Positions 11,024 to 21,673 of a stretch of DNA of 64,000 bases are shown here, one piece after another; the stretch's first letter is position 1, and each line of letters starts with the position of its first letter. A model generated the notes under the pieces. The model saw only the letters and a program-made list of their open reading frames with translations, made no database searches and was not told the DNA's origin. The position numbers and the translations under genes are program-made. Source of the stretch: Artemisia argyi (taxonomy: Eukaryota > Streptophyta > Magnoliopsida > Asterales > Asteraceae); assembly GCA_030686995.1 (NCBI GenBank), contig CM060692.1, positions 124,057,296 to 124,121,295 of the forward strand, in the 5' to 3' direction.

Positions 11024-14000
11024 TGATTGAGGCAAAAGCAGTCAACTAAAGTCAACCACGGATGTGGTCAACGTAGTCAAACTCCTTAGGCTCAATGCTC
11101 CACGGAATATATTGCTTCCCCGGGTCGTTATGTCCCGACGAGGTGTGGATGGTTAACAAACGGGTTTGTGATCGGGTGAATTTGGACAGAAAGGGGTTTG
11201 AGATTGATTAAACTAAGGAATCTACGAGGAAATAGCCTAAACAAGCTATATGAATGATTACGTGAAAGCTAAATACTTAAAAACGTTTAATATCTAAAAA
11301 TGCGTACGTTCAGGTTTTAAATAACGCGAACGTACAAAATAAAAAGTAAAAACTGAGATCTGAAAATCCCCAGGGGGTGAAAATGACTTTTTTACAGACT
11401 AAAGGACAAAAGAAAATTTTTAGAAAAAGAAAATTAATTTTTAAACTATTAATTATTTATTATTCATTAATTACTTATTAATCCTAATTATTAATATTTA
11501 AAATACTAAAATACAATATAATATTAATTTAATACTAGAAAAATGAAAATAAAATTTTTAAAATTATAAAATAACTAAAAACTAATTTTAAAATTAAAAA
11601 TAAGTATTTTTGTCTTTTTGTGATTTTTATATTAATTAATTACTAATTATATATTAATTACCTAATTAAACTATTTTAAATTAAAAAAATAGCAAATGAA
11701 CAGTAAAAATTATAGAAAAATTCCTAAAATTATATTATATTATATAAAAGCTAGGAAAAATATAAAAACTTGGTCTTACTTAATAAAAACTAATTATGCT
11801 ATTTAAAACTTAAATATTAATTAATTCTAATAAAACTAATATTAAATCTAATAAATACCAAATGATAATATAAAAATCTGATAAAATTACTAAAAATACT
11901 TTAATATGAAAGGAATTTAAGAAAAATATAAAAATTCTAAGTGCTTAAAAAGAATTTAAAAATGAAAATTAAAATTTAAATTACATTAAATAGAAACCAT
12001 CACTTAAAATTAAATTGGTTTTTCTTGATTTTTCTTTTACAATACTGTTTTATAACTAAAAATAGAAAACTTTTACAAAAACAACTTTTGTGGAAATCAA
12101 AAAATAAGCACTTTGAGTGATTATTTGCTTGGCAGTTGACTTTTGTTGACCAAGGAAGGAAATGAGCTCAAATGAGCTTAAGTGGGGTCCACCAAGGTGA
12201 AATCTGATCTAAATAAGTTGTGTGACATGTTTGAGCTAGAAAAAGCAAAAGGGTTCCACAGAATAAGCAAATAAGCCAAGAAAAGCACTTGGCTTTCTTG
12301 TTTCAAAGCAGAAAATGGGACAAACTTTTGTGGCTAATTCAGGTGGGGTCCACAGGGTCCTAGGTCAAACTAAAGGTCAAAACATGAAGAGGGGCAGGAG
12401 GGGGGTTGAAAGGAATAAAGTGGAGGCATTGGGGACCACTGAGATAGCCAGAAACCACTACCAAACTGGTGGTGATGGTGTGGTGACCTGCTAATGCAGG
12501 GGAACCCCCTGCCCTGCAGGTGTGTTTGGATCTAGCTGGGGCCCACCAGAAAAATCCTAAAAATAAAAGCAAGATGGGAACTTGGAGATGAGGTGGGGGA
12601 CTATGAACTCAAGAAGTTTCAGACCCTAGAACTCACCACAAAATTCCATAAAATTAATGCAACATTTGGAAAAATATGAAATGTGCAAATTTGACTTTTT
12701 GAGGAAAACACAAAGTTTGACTTATTTGGATTTTGATTGGTTCCTAAACACTGAAAATGATGTTATAAGCTATATTATGACTGAATTAAGATGGATAAAC
12801 AACTTATGAATCAAAATGGGTGAGTTTTGAGACCCAAAGACCTCAACAGTTAACTGTTGGGGGGATTGGGTGGTGATTTTGAATTTTGCTCACAAAGGGA
12901 CTCAGTTAGAAGCCTTATGTGACTTAACCTAACCTAAGGTGATTCAAAGATACCAAAACAACACTCAACAAACACCAAGATTACTGTGACAGTGCTTAAC
13001 CCAAACACCCCTATACAAACTGAAATTGAAGATTTCCAAAACAAATGGACAAATTAACCCATGGAACTGATAGACAAGCCTATAGAAACAAGTAATTAGC
13101 ATTAATAACTAAAAACAAACAACCAACAACACAGAAACTACTTATTGACAGATTATACTAAAAATTTGTGAAAAAGTCTTACAATATATCCAAGGCATAG
13201 ACCAAAGTGAACAAGAACTCAGGCCACCATCCTATGCTCCCAAGAGCTTCTAAACCAGAACTATTCCAAACCAATTCTGCTTCCTTACTCCTTCCTTCTT
13301 CTGTTTCTCTTTTATTTTTCTATTTATATATATTTTTTTATATTTTAGAGTTTTATGGTGAACTAAGCTAAACTTGTTCAAATCTTTTGAAAAGTTAATA
13401 AGGCTTGTCAGTGGACTGAATTGAGCTTATATGAATAACAAACAACAAACTTTAACAATTTTTAGGTAAAAATGAAATTTTCACTAAAAGTGGGCATAAA
13501 CTGAAATGGAGCTGGAAAACTTAAATTAAAACTTATATTGAATTTAAAATACACCAAAGATACTGAGTACAATGTTTACAACTAGGACTTACATTAAAAC
13601 ATGGATAATTAATTTAAAACGACATGAGAAAACTTGAAAACTGCACTAATACTAATCTAATGATTCTTTCTTCTCTTTTCTTCATATTTAAAGGTCTTGG
13701 CATGTTTCTTTGACTTTCCCACTTCAATCTTGGCCGTTGGATAGCTTCATTTGATCTCAGCCATTGAATGGCATTTTGGCGGGAATTTGGATTTTTGGCA
13801 GGGTGAGTGGATTAGGTGTGGTAGTTGGGATATTTAATGAGGGGGAGGGTTGGTTTGGTGTATTAATTGAGGGTTGGTGAGTTGTTGAAAGGATTGGAGG
13901 AGGGGGGAACATAGAGCGGGAAAAGGGGAGGTAGGGGATGGTGAACAGTGGTCCTGGGGTGGTGTTTGACCTGGTGTTGACCGGGTATAATATTAAAAGG

Positions 14001-14769
14001 GGTGGGGTATGGGCCGGATGTTTGTTGGGCCAGGGAAATGGTATGGGTGGATGGGCTTGTGGTGGATCAGACTGTGGTTTGTTTGGTTTGGATTGTTTGG
14101 TTTAAAAAGGGTCCATGTATTTTGCTTATTTATCACAAGGACCATTCATGCAAAATCTGAAACATGAGGGGCTGAAAATGTCACTTTTCCAAAAGTACTC
14201 ATAAGGTCCAACATTTCCAAACTCCAATAATTCAAGAACCATAAAAGTTAAATTTCCATAATTTTAAATCCCGGGGACCAAAAATGCAAAATGTGAAAGT
14301 AGAGGGACCAAACATGTAAATTTCCCCAACTTTCATCCCAAGGACTAAAATTAACTTTCGTGACTTCCCAAGGACTCAAAAATGATTTTTCTTTCAAAAA
14401 TATTTCACCAGGGACCAATCCTGCCAAAGTTTGAAACTCCAGGGACCAAAATTGTAAATTTCCAAAACTTTTGAGTTTTTTCACCAAAGGACTAAATATG
14501 ACAACTTATGATTTCAAAAGGACCTTTGGTGACTTTTCTTTCCAAATAAGTGCTTAGGGACTATTTTTGCCAATTTTTGAAAGTTGGGGGACTGAAACTG
14601 CCAATTTTGCAAACTTTGTACGTTTTCATCTGTTTTTACTCTTTTTGCATCTAAAACATATAAAACACAATTTTGAAATATTTTCAGTAATTTGATGCAT
14701 TTCTGAGTGTTTTTGTATGTTTTGTAGTTCAGATTTGACCAAAAATGATGAGTGTTTGAGCACTCATCA
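11024..14769 (-). repeat. Element A 5' LTR (right copy)
   Basis: A complete 3,746-base LTR starts TGATTGAGG and ends CACTCATCA. It lacks the A' insertion and shows the intact target around 13932. A candidate TATA (TATATATAAATAGA, minus) lies at about 13319-13332. Degenerate 'agggaccaa' repeats fill 14140-14610. Near 11040-11085 four TTGAC cores (minus) cluster in under 50 bases. No coding potential is convincing. Confidence 0.9.
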
Positions 14770-15870
14770 GTTATAAGAGAATTATAATACCCTAAGTTCT
14801 ACCTTGTCACTAAAAGATTTAATATTGAATATAACCTAAGTATTAGAACTTTATACATTGGAGAGCTACTTATTATTAAATCTAACTTGTGATATATATA
14901 AAATTTACATAACGTATGGATCCTAGACAATTATCACGCCTAACATGTTACTGAATGGACCAAAAATTTTATTTGAAACATGTACATAATATATATATAT
15001 ATATATAATAAGAGATTAATATACTTTTGAATTTAAAGAAATCTCCTGGTCTTTGAGTCTTCCTGATTACTCGATCTTCTTCTCCTATTTCTCCCTCTCA
15101 ACCTCACTTGTTACGCCAGAATATCTTACACAAAACCCTAAACACCAAACTAGTGGCGGCATAATTATTTCTCTTCATTTTGGCTGTGGTTTTCTGTGGT
15201 ACGAAGATATACAAAAATGTATACAAAGGAGGTCGTGGTGAGGAGGTTTTGATCGTGGTCTGGTTAGTTAGAAAAGTAGATATCGGTTGAGTTTCTTTCT
15301 AGTTCGAGAAGGGTGCTGGGTCTTCATATTCTTTCTGGTTTGTGGGTGTACTGAACGTGGGTTCGACATTGGTTTGGTTAGATTGGTTTCGGTTCTGTTA
15401 GGTCATTTCTTCCTCTCCTTGTCACGCTTCAAGGGTAACCGTATGATTCCTTGTTCGACATTCTTTTATTTTTATCAATATATATAAGCCTATAACATGT
15501 TATAAACAAGGACTATATGAATCGGTTTAATATATTAGATGTCACCTGAGAAATTAATAAGAATTGGATCATAAGAAGCATGATTGTGAACTTAATACCT
15601 GTTGGTGAAATATGTTCCATTTCGGCATCGCGACACTCATTTTTACCTTTAAATTATGCACTAAAATCTGGTTATAAAACATACAGAATAACGATGGGAG
15701 ATACATGTTTATTTGGCTATTATACTTTTCGACTTATATTCATTCAATCAATAACATGTTACATGAATAAACAATGAATCGGTTTAGATTGCATGCATGT
15801 TTATAAGTGTCGAATCGGTTCTGTTTAAAGCCTTTAAATCGGTCGCAAACTACATTTTGATTTGGTTATT
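14770..15870 (+). mobile_element. Chromovirus H LTR, segment 2 of 3
   Basis: This piece lies between A and B. It starts with the right GTTAT target copy of A and ends with the left TTATT target copy of B (15866-15870). It contains a short (TA)n run near 14988-15007 and a transcribed-leader-like stretch (ACAAAACCCTAAACACC near 15129). Several 60-65 codon open frames here have no recognisable content. Assignment to the H LTR rests on continuity across both insertions. Confidence 0.6.
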
Positions 15871-16235
15871 GGTAGTATACTCATAAACATACCATGTATG
15901 GTTCTTGTAATTTATGGATCGAATTAGATGAAGAGATTAGAGAGATGTACAAAGATAGTTGGGAGCCTTTTCTTGAGAGAGAAACAAGAAGAATATTAGA
16001 TTAAGTGAAAGGTCCAACCCTCTCCACATGTGGAGAGGGGTATTTATACTAAACTACAAACGCCCACACCCGGGTTATGGATCAGGCATATAGTGGGTAA
16101 AGACCCGTCCTTCTTCCACGGTGTTACTTAAACTAATACTAACTAACTAATATATAAACTAACTACGAGCTAACTTAATGCTATTACAATAATTAGGTGA
16201 CCGAGACTTTTACAGGAATATTTGTATTCCTAACA
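15871..16235 (-). repeat. Element B 3' LTR (left copy)
   Basis: It matches the right LTR over its full 365 bases with few differences. It starts GGTAGTATAC (the right copy starts TGTAGTATAC) and ends GTATTCCTAACA. Confidence 0.9.
16018..16050 (-). promoter_or_regulatory. Core promoter of element B LTR: TATA box plus 22-bp palindrome (left copy)
   Basis: On the minus strand AGTATAAATAC (16040-16050) is followed at once by a perfect 22-bp palindrome (16018-16039, half-site CCCTCTCCACA). The palindrome falls between the TATA box and the expected transcription start. The right LTR repeats the arrangement exactly at 44731-44763. Confidence 0.6.
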
Positions 16236-16252
16236 ATCTCCCCCTAAGTGAG
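16236..16252 (-). other. Polypurine tract of element B
   Basis: The minus strand CTCACTTAGGGGGAGAT abuts the left LTR, as expected for a plus-strand primer. Similar tracts recur at 18078-18090, 18321-18333 and 18506-18518 and in the array at 40770-41150. Confidence 0.75.
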
Positions 16253-19200
16253 CTCACCATGGAAATTAAGATCTTTGATCTTCAAGCATTCCTAAGTCTT
16301 TGTAGCTCGTAGGTTCTGATTCTTCACTTTTCGGCACACTTTGTACTTCAACCAAGCGAACTTGTGATTTGGATTCCTTTGTGATACGTGATATGTGATC
16401 TTTGAGCTTCTTTGAGATCATCAGCCATAGTAAACCTCCAAGCTCATCCACAGTAGTATCGCCTTCATGTGACGTAGTGACTTTAGGACCATCATGCTCA
16501 CACCCTTCTGGATCAGGAGACATTACATTAGAGATGTGGATCAGGAGACTTATTCATCAGAGTTGCGGAAACGTTGTTGGTAGTCTCTCAACATTTGTTG
16601 TAGCAAGTCTCTCATCGTCATTGATAGTGTGGAGGATGTGTGAGCATGAGGTATGGATTGACCCGATTCAGCTGGAAATAGGAGTCATCAACGCCATCTT
16701 TATATGTGTCCCTGAAATAAAATAGTTAGCAATAAAGATAGAGAACGTATATGGCTTTGTTATTCGTTCTGCGAGGACAGACTACCCTCCGGTTTTGTGA
16801 AAACCGACCTGTGATCAGGTAGAGACTCTTTTAAAGAGGAGTCTCCTTGACAGGAATTTCCAGCTTGTAGTAATGAATTTTCCAAAGAATCCACTTTGGA
16901 ATCTTCATACTCAGCATGTTCTCATACCGGAACGTCTCAAAGCAGACATCACGATAGAGTGAATCGGTGAATTGATATTCACGGATTGATGAGAAATTGA
17001 TTTATAGAAGTCACTCGCGTGTCATATGATAAACATTTTTGAGACACGACGAGAGTTTTATACTTAGAATCACATTTCCATCAAAAATACTTTTGTTTGA
17101 AAGATTATACACAATCAATGTGCTCGAAAAATTAGTTTCTGAGCACATTGAAAGGTTTTAGCAAAAGTATCCGTCAATCCATATCCTGGAACAAGTTTGA
17201 TTCAGTGTTGAATCGCACCATTGTTGCTTTCCAGTTGTCACTTGATCATTGATCCAAGATGGATCTCACATGTCACCTACCAAGAGCTTGAGTGATGTTC
17301 GCTCTAGAAGGATTTCCATCTTCATTGTGAATATTTTCATATCACTCGAATGTTCTGGCAATACCACAAGGATAATGCGTAGGACTCTAAATATTTTATC
17401 TTATTTTCCACATTGTGTGAAACAATAAGCATATTTGGAAGTGTGTCCTATCGAGATTTATGGATGATCTCCTTGGCTCTAGACTCAATAGTGCATTTTG
17501 ATCCGCTCCTGGAGACTGGGGAGGTGTCTCCTGTTTTAGGTATCAACATAGCTCGCAATGCGCGGTCGATACATTGCACAGGGTTCCCTGTGAGAATGAA
17601 ACAAGCTCTTTTAAGAGAACTTTAGTGGTTGGGAAGTTTAGTGCAGTGCGTCACTGGGTCCGTGACGTCTTGTCTTCAATACCGGTGTTACCTTAGTAAC
17701 CGCTAGTAGATTAGGAATTGAACCCGGTTTCTGCCCTAAGGTTGAATATATGGAGGGCTATTTCTTTTCACCCTTTCTCATTTCATTTCTTTTTCATTCT
17801 TTAACCCCTTTAGTGCTTACCGAGACTTCACCACTAGAACCTTGTTGGGTTTGTTCCAGGCCTAGCTCTATCTCAGTCCGCACTCTTCCCTTTCTCACTT
17901 TACTCCTTTTTTCAATCATTCCTAAGGACTTCTAATCTATCTAGAGGATTGTCCCTGGGAACATCCTTCCGGTTCTGGTGGATCATGGGAGCTCATACCT
18001 AACCTTAAGCATCCTTATAACTCCATGCATAAAGATAAATGGTCGGTCTTAGTTATAACTTCCACAAACGCCTTTTGCTCCCCCTCAATATGTGCATAGA
18101 TATTCGAAAGTGTTTAGCACATATGTGGGAGCCTATTTATTGAGTCCAAAAGATCACTTTTGATTATCATATTTCATATTTAAATCACATTCTCTCTCTC
18201 GATAAAAAGTTCAAATCTTTCGAGATTTTTGATCTCAATTGACTTAAATAATTTAGAAAACGTTTTGGAGAGAAATGCGGTTAGTTTTAATATTTTCTGA
18301 TAAGAGGAACCTTTTTCTTGCTCCCCCTCAATCTGTGAGGGAGGTTGTTATGTGGCAGATTTGATGAGTTTACAATTGATTTGAAGTTTTAACGAAAACT
18401 CTTTGAAAATGTTCTCATTCTGACACATAACCATCACAAATCGTTTTGCAAGGTTTTGTACAAAGTGTGGGGAGTTTTGATGATACATAAAATCTTGAAA
18501 AATCACTCTCCCCCTCAATCAATGACGGATGTTAAAACTGAAATATTTTCATAAAATATTAAAGTCATTGATTGAGTGAAAATTTCATCAAACTTTTGAG
18601 TTCAATTTGATTTTTAATCAAAATCTCATGGTACCACCAAGTTTTGCACAAATACTCTCCGGAAAAATCATAGAAGGGAAAATATTTGGTGATAAAAAGA
18701 AGATTTCTCTTTTTTATCAAGAAGTAATGCACTGAAGCGTACATTAGATCGAGGGTGCACGGATGTAAAGTAATCCATGCCCGGATGAACTTCACCAAAA
18801 GGAACAACCGTCTTTTAGCCGACGTGTTTTCCCCATTTTGAAAAACGGGTTGCTATCTGAAGTAATAGCAAGCCATAAATTTTGAAGTCCGGGTTACAGC
18901 CTGAAATGACTGCAAGCCATAATTTTTGAAGAATATTTTGAGATACGACATGTTTTAGAAAAAAAAAACTTTATTTGAAACCGAAAAACTCTTGCTCAAG
19001 CATATGTATGATTCCGTGTCATTATTAAATGACATTTCTAGAAACGTACATAATATTGATTACGCAAGAGACATGTCGTGAGAAGAATATTTTTGGATTT
19101 TTTATGATTTTTCAGATTTTTATGGTTTTTATAGGTTTTATATTTTTCTATTTACAATTTAGTATAATATATATACAAAGGATACCAAACAGTTTTAGAA

Positions 19201-19440
19201 GATGTTCACATGAGTACCAAAATGATAGTATCGTTCGGCTCGTTGTAGAAGTCAGTAGTCAACATCTCTTAAACTTTCACCACCAAAGCTTTCGAGGCTC
19301 CTGAATAATCGTCTGAAGCGGTAGATGCCATGACACAATCTTAAACGGGATTTTACAAATCTTGTGACTTAAACCGAGAGGTCGAATCTTTCTCGGGATT
19401 TTACTAAAGTCAACAAAAGAAACCAAAAGATGTAATATGC
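16253..19440 (-). other. Element B 3' non-coding region
   Basis: This 3.2-kb stretch shows only short open frames with no recognisable domain. It has three extra TTGAGGGGGAG tracts on the minus strand. Near 18840-18930 a short block is imperfectly duplicated (GCAAGCCATAAATTTTGAAG and GCAAGCCATAATTTTTGAAG). Near 19340-19420 (CGGGATTTTAC...AAACCGAG...CGGGATTTTAC) it resembles sequence just upstream of the gag start at 43880-43940. It may be a decayed second transcription unit; I cannot assign a gene. Confidence 0.5.
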
Positions 19441-19445
19441 GAGTT

Positions 19446-20740
19446 TGTGGAAAACTAGAAGGGGGGTTGAATAGTTTTTCATCCTTTTAAAAGTTTATTA
19501 TCAAAAATATTTTGTAGCTTATTAAAAACTTTCGATTCGATCTCAAGTGAATTCAAATGACAACCAATATAAGCAATTCTAATGTAATAATGAAAGTATT
19601 GAAATGTAATGAAGAAAAGATAGAGTTAGAAAGATCAAACCACAACACGCGAATTTATAGTGGTTCGGCTACAAGGACACCTTCCTTGCCCTACTCCACT
19701 CCCCGAGTACCACACTCGAGAGTTTTCTTCACTATCTCAACAAACTCCTTATGGTGGAGAAACCTTACACACCTTGGCTTACACGAATTAACGACACTAA
19801 GCTAAATGTCGAGTTCTAATCGTAGCTAGAACCAATCTCACGACTTCTTCAAGGCTTCACACCTTCTTCACAACTTTACAACTTCTTCAAGGCTTCACAC
19901 CTTCTTCACAACTTCACACCTTCTTCAAGGCTTCACACCTTCACAACTTCACACCTTCTTCTATGCACAACTAATTCACAACTACTAAACTATTTTACAA
20001 CACACCTAGTTTCTACAATCAACAAATTTACACAACACTTTTACAAATATCTAACACAACTACAATATGAAACTGGCTATTCACAACACTACTACAATTA
20101 GATGGATGTAGAGAAGTGTTCTTCTTCTTGCACTTGAATGAATGAAGCTTTGGATCACTTGGAAACAAAGACTTATGAATTATATGATCAAAGGATTTTA
20201 GATCTAGAAATGGAGGTTGGATCAGAAAGTTTATAGTGCAAAAAGGTGAGGAAAATGTGTGAAATGATCCAGTATTTATAGGGCCAGATTTTACTGTTCT
20301 GGAGCATGCCGGTCCCCTTAATTAGGGGCCGGTCCCCTTAATCATTAAGGGGGCCGCCTAGTAAAATTAAGGGGGCCGCCCTCCTGAACGTTGGAAAAGT
20401 TTTTCTGGATAAAATTTGCCCTTTTTGGTTGGAAATTTGAAATCATATCTTTGTGGTTTAATATAGCATTACCAAAAATGATTTACAAATATATATAAAA
20501 TGTTTATATCATTTTATAAGATGTTATGTCTTAAGAAAAAATTTCCTTTGATCATGTAATGCATAAGATGCTTAGTTTATGCATACCTTAAGTGATATAA
20601 GATGTAGAGGTAAATATTTGTTACTGAATACTTGTTTACGTCTTAATCTTGACTTAATTTGATTTGAGTTTTGTGATTATCAAAACATAGGTTTATTGAG
20701 AGATATTAATAACCTTTTTTAAACATTATTTATATCAACA
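19446..20740 (-). repeat. Element C 3' LTR (left copy)
   Basis: It contains a minisatellite of CTTCTTCAAGGCTTCACAC-like units (about 19841-19965), a TATA box (minus CTATAAATA, 20273-20281) and a palindromic cassette (20309-20380). Its 11-base length difference from the right LTR falls mainly in the minisatellite. Confidence 0.9.
20309..20380. promoter_or_regulatory. Palindromic cassette in element C LTR (left copy)
   Basis: Two forward arms GCCGGTCCCCTTAAT are followed by two reverse arms ATTAAGGGGGCCGCC, so the region can fold into a long GC-rich hairpin. It lies about 28 bases upstream of the TATA box on the minus strand, where enhancer-like U3 elements are expected. The right LTR carries the same at 38134-38206. 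Confidence 0.65.
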
Positions 20741-20757
20741 ATCTCCCCCTTTTTGAT
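20741..20757 (-). other. Polypurine tract of element C
   Basis: The minus strand ATCAAAAAGGGGGAGAT abuts the left LTR. Similar purine tracts recur nearby at 20830-20842, 20901-20910 and 20919-20926, consistent with the multiple tracts reported for Sireviruses. Confidence 0.8.
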
Positions 20758-21219
20758 GATTACAAAACTTAAACTCATTAACTCAAAAATTAATTTTTAA
20801 ACAAGTATTTTAGTGAGTTTATATTTACTTCTCCCCCTTTTTGTAGAATCAAAAAGGTTATGCCGACAATTTTTAAACGTGAAAAATTGACGGGTAGATA
20901 TCTCCCCCTTGATGTGTACTCCCCCTCGTTTGGGGGCACCAAGAGAACGAGCTATGGAATGCTTTACAACAAAAATATTAGAAGCACAAGTATATGCATG
21001 CAAACATGTATAAAGCATGTTTGAAAAGAAAGCATTCATATTAAATAATTGGTTGTGTGAAGACACAACATACAATTAGCAATTTGAATTACAAGTAGAA
21101 TAGCTAGTTCACAAATAAACAACTAGGAAAATACATCATCATGCAAAAAGTACATGGTCTTCATAGAGCTTGCAAGCAAAAGGGTGGTAGAGGCTTTATT
21201 TATTAAGCATATGAAATGC
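20758..21219 (-). other. Element C 3' untranslated region
   Basis: About 460 bases lie between accessory ORF B and the polypurine tract. They contain three extra GGGGGAG-type tracts (minus strand); I see no other feature. Confidence 0.5.
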
Positions 21220-21668
21220 TTAATTAGGAGAGCATGATGGTGATGGTGAAGGAATGGGTGAGAATTGTGGTGGAGGAATGATTGGAGAGGATGGTGGAGT
21301 TGGTGGTGGTGGTGGGTTGGTAAGCAAATGTTCAATATATGAAAACATATATTGAATTTCATCTCTAAGGCCAAAGATGACCGTGCGGTTGTGGATGCAA
21401 CAAAGACAAATATCCCCATGGGATTCAAGTAGCCTCCAAGGCACGGGATTGGCAAAGAAAGGTGGTGTAATTGGTGGAGATGAGAGATGAGCATCAAGTG
21501 GTGTTATTGGTGAAAGTGAGATGGTAAGATGGGTGGACATGGGTTCTTGTGTAGGAAGTGGTGATGATACTTGTGGTGACAAGTGTGAGTTGATGTAGTC
21601 ATTGATTGATGAGGTTGAGGGTATGGAGGATGAGGAAGTTCCATTGGTGGAAGGTGTTTTAGATGGTG
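21220..21668 (-). pseudogene. Element C accessory ORF B, 3' part (split by D)
   Basis: This frame continues the one that begins at the ATG at 31432. Element D sits between the halves, and with D and one CATTG copy ignored the frame is continuous, about 199 codons in all. The product is rich in proline and serine, with a central cysteine/histidine-containing patch (ICLCCIHNRTVIFGLRDEI) and a proline-rich tail. Function is unknown to me. I recall similar proline-rich proteins (with the segment SLSPITPLD) from Anthemideae retroelements, unchecked. It is the last gene before the 3' end, a place where some Sireviruses carry an extra or envelope-like ORF, but I see no signal peptide or membrane segment. 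Confidence 0.55.
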
Positions 21669-21673
21669 CATTG

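Larger units (their letters stand above)
400..14769 (-). mobile_element. Element A: non-autonomous Tat/Athila-like LTR retrotransposon
   Basis: The element is bounded by TG...CA LTRs (400-8127 and 11024-14769) and flanked by the 5-bp duplication GTTAT (395-399 and 14770-14774). The primer site lies next to the right LTR and the polypurine tract next to the left LTR, so it reads on the minus strand. The internal part is only 2.9 kb and encodes a gag-like protein with zinc knuckles; I see no protease, RT, RNase H or integrase. Removing nested solo LTR A' and one duplicate gives about 10.3 kb. The tRNA-Asp-type primer site and the AAGTGTGGGGG tract point to the Ty3 Tat/Athila branch. Confidence 0.9.

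Noticed and set aside
14783..14800. TATAATACCCTAAG as a decayed LTR start for H.
   Set aside because: A better LTR start with a polypurine tract lies at 286, and the sequence is continuous across element A; the resemblance is short.
15053..15777. Cluster of 60-66 codon plus-strand frames, possibly a small gene.
   Set aside because: The sequence belongs to the interrupted H LTR; frames share no recognisable motif or consistent coding signal.
16266..16725. 85- and 107-codon frames on opposite strands near the 3' end of B.
   Set aside because: They overlap each other in non-coding 3' sequence with no family resemblance.
18565..18807. 80-codon minus-strand frame in B.
   Set aside because: It overlaps polypurine-like, AT-rich sequence and shows no domain; at best a remnant of an accessory ORF.
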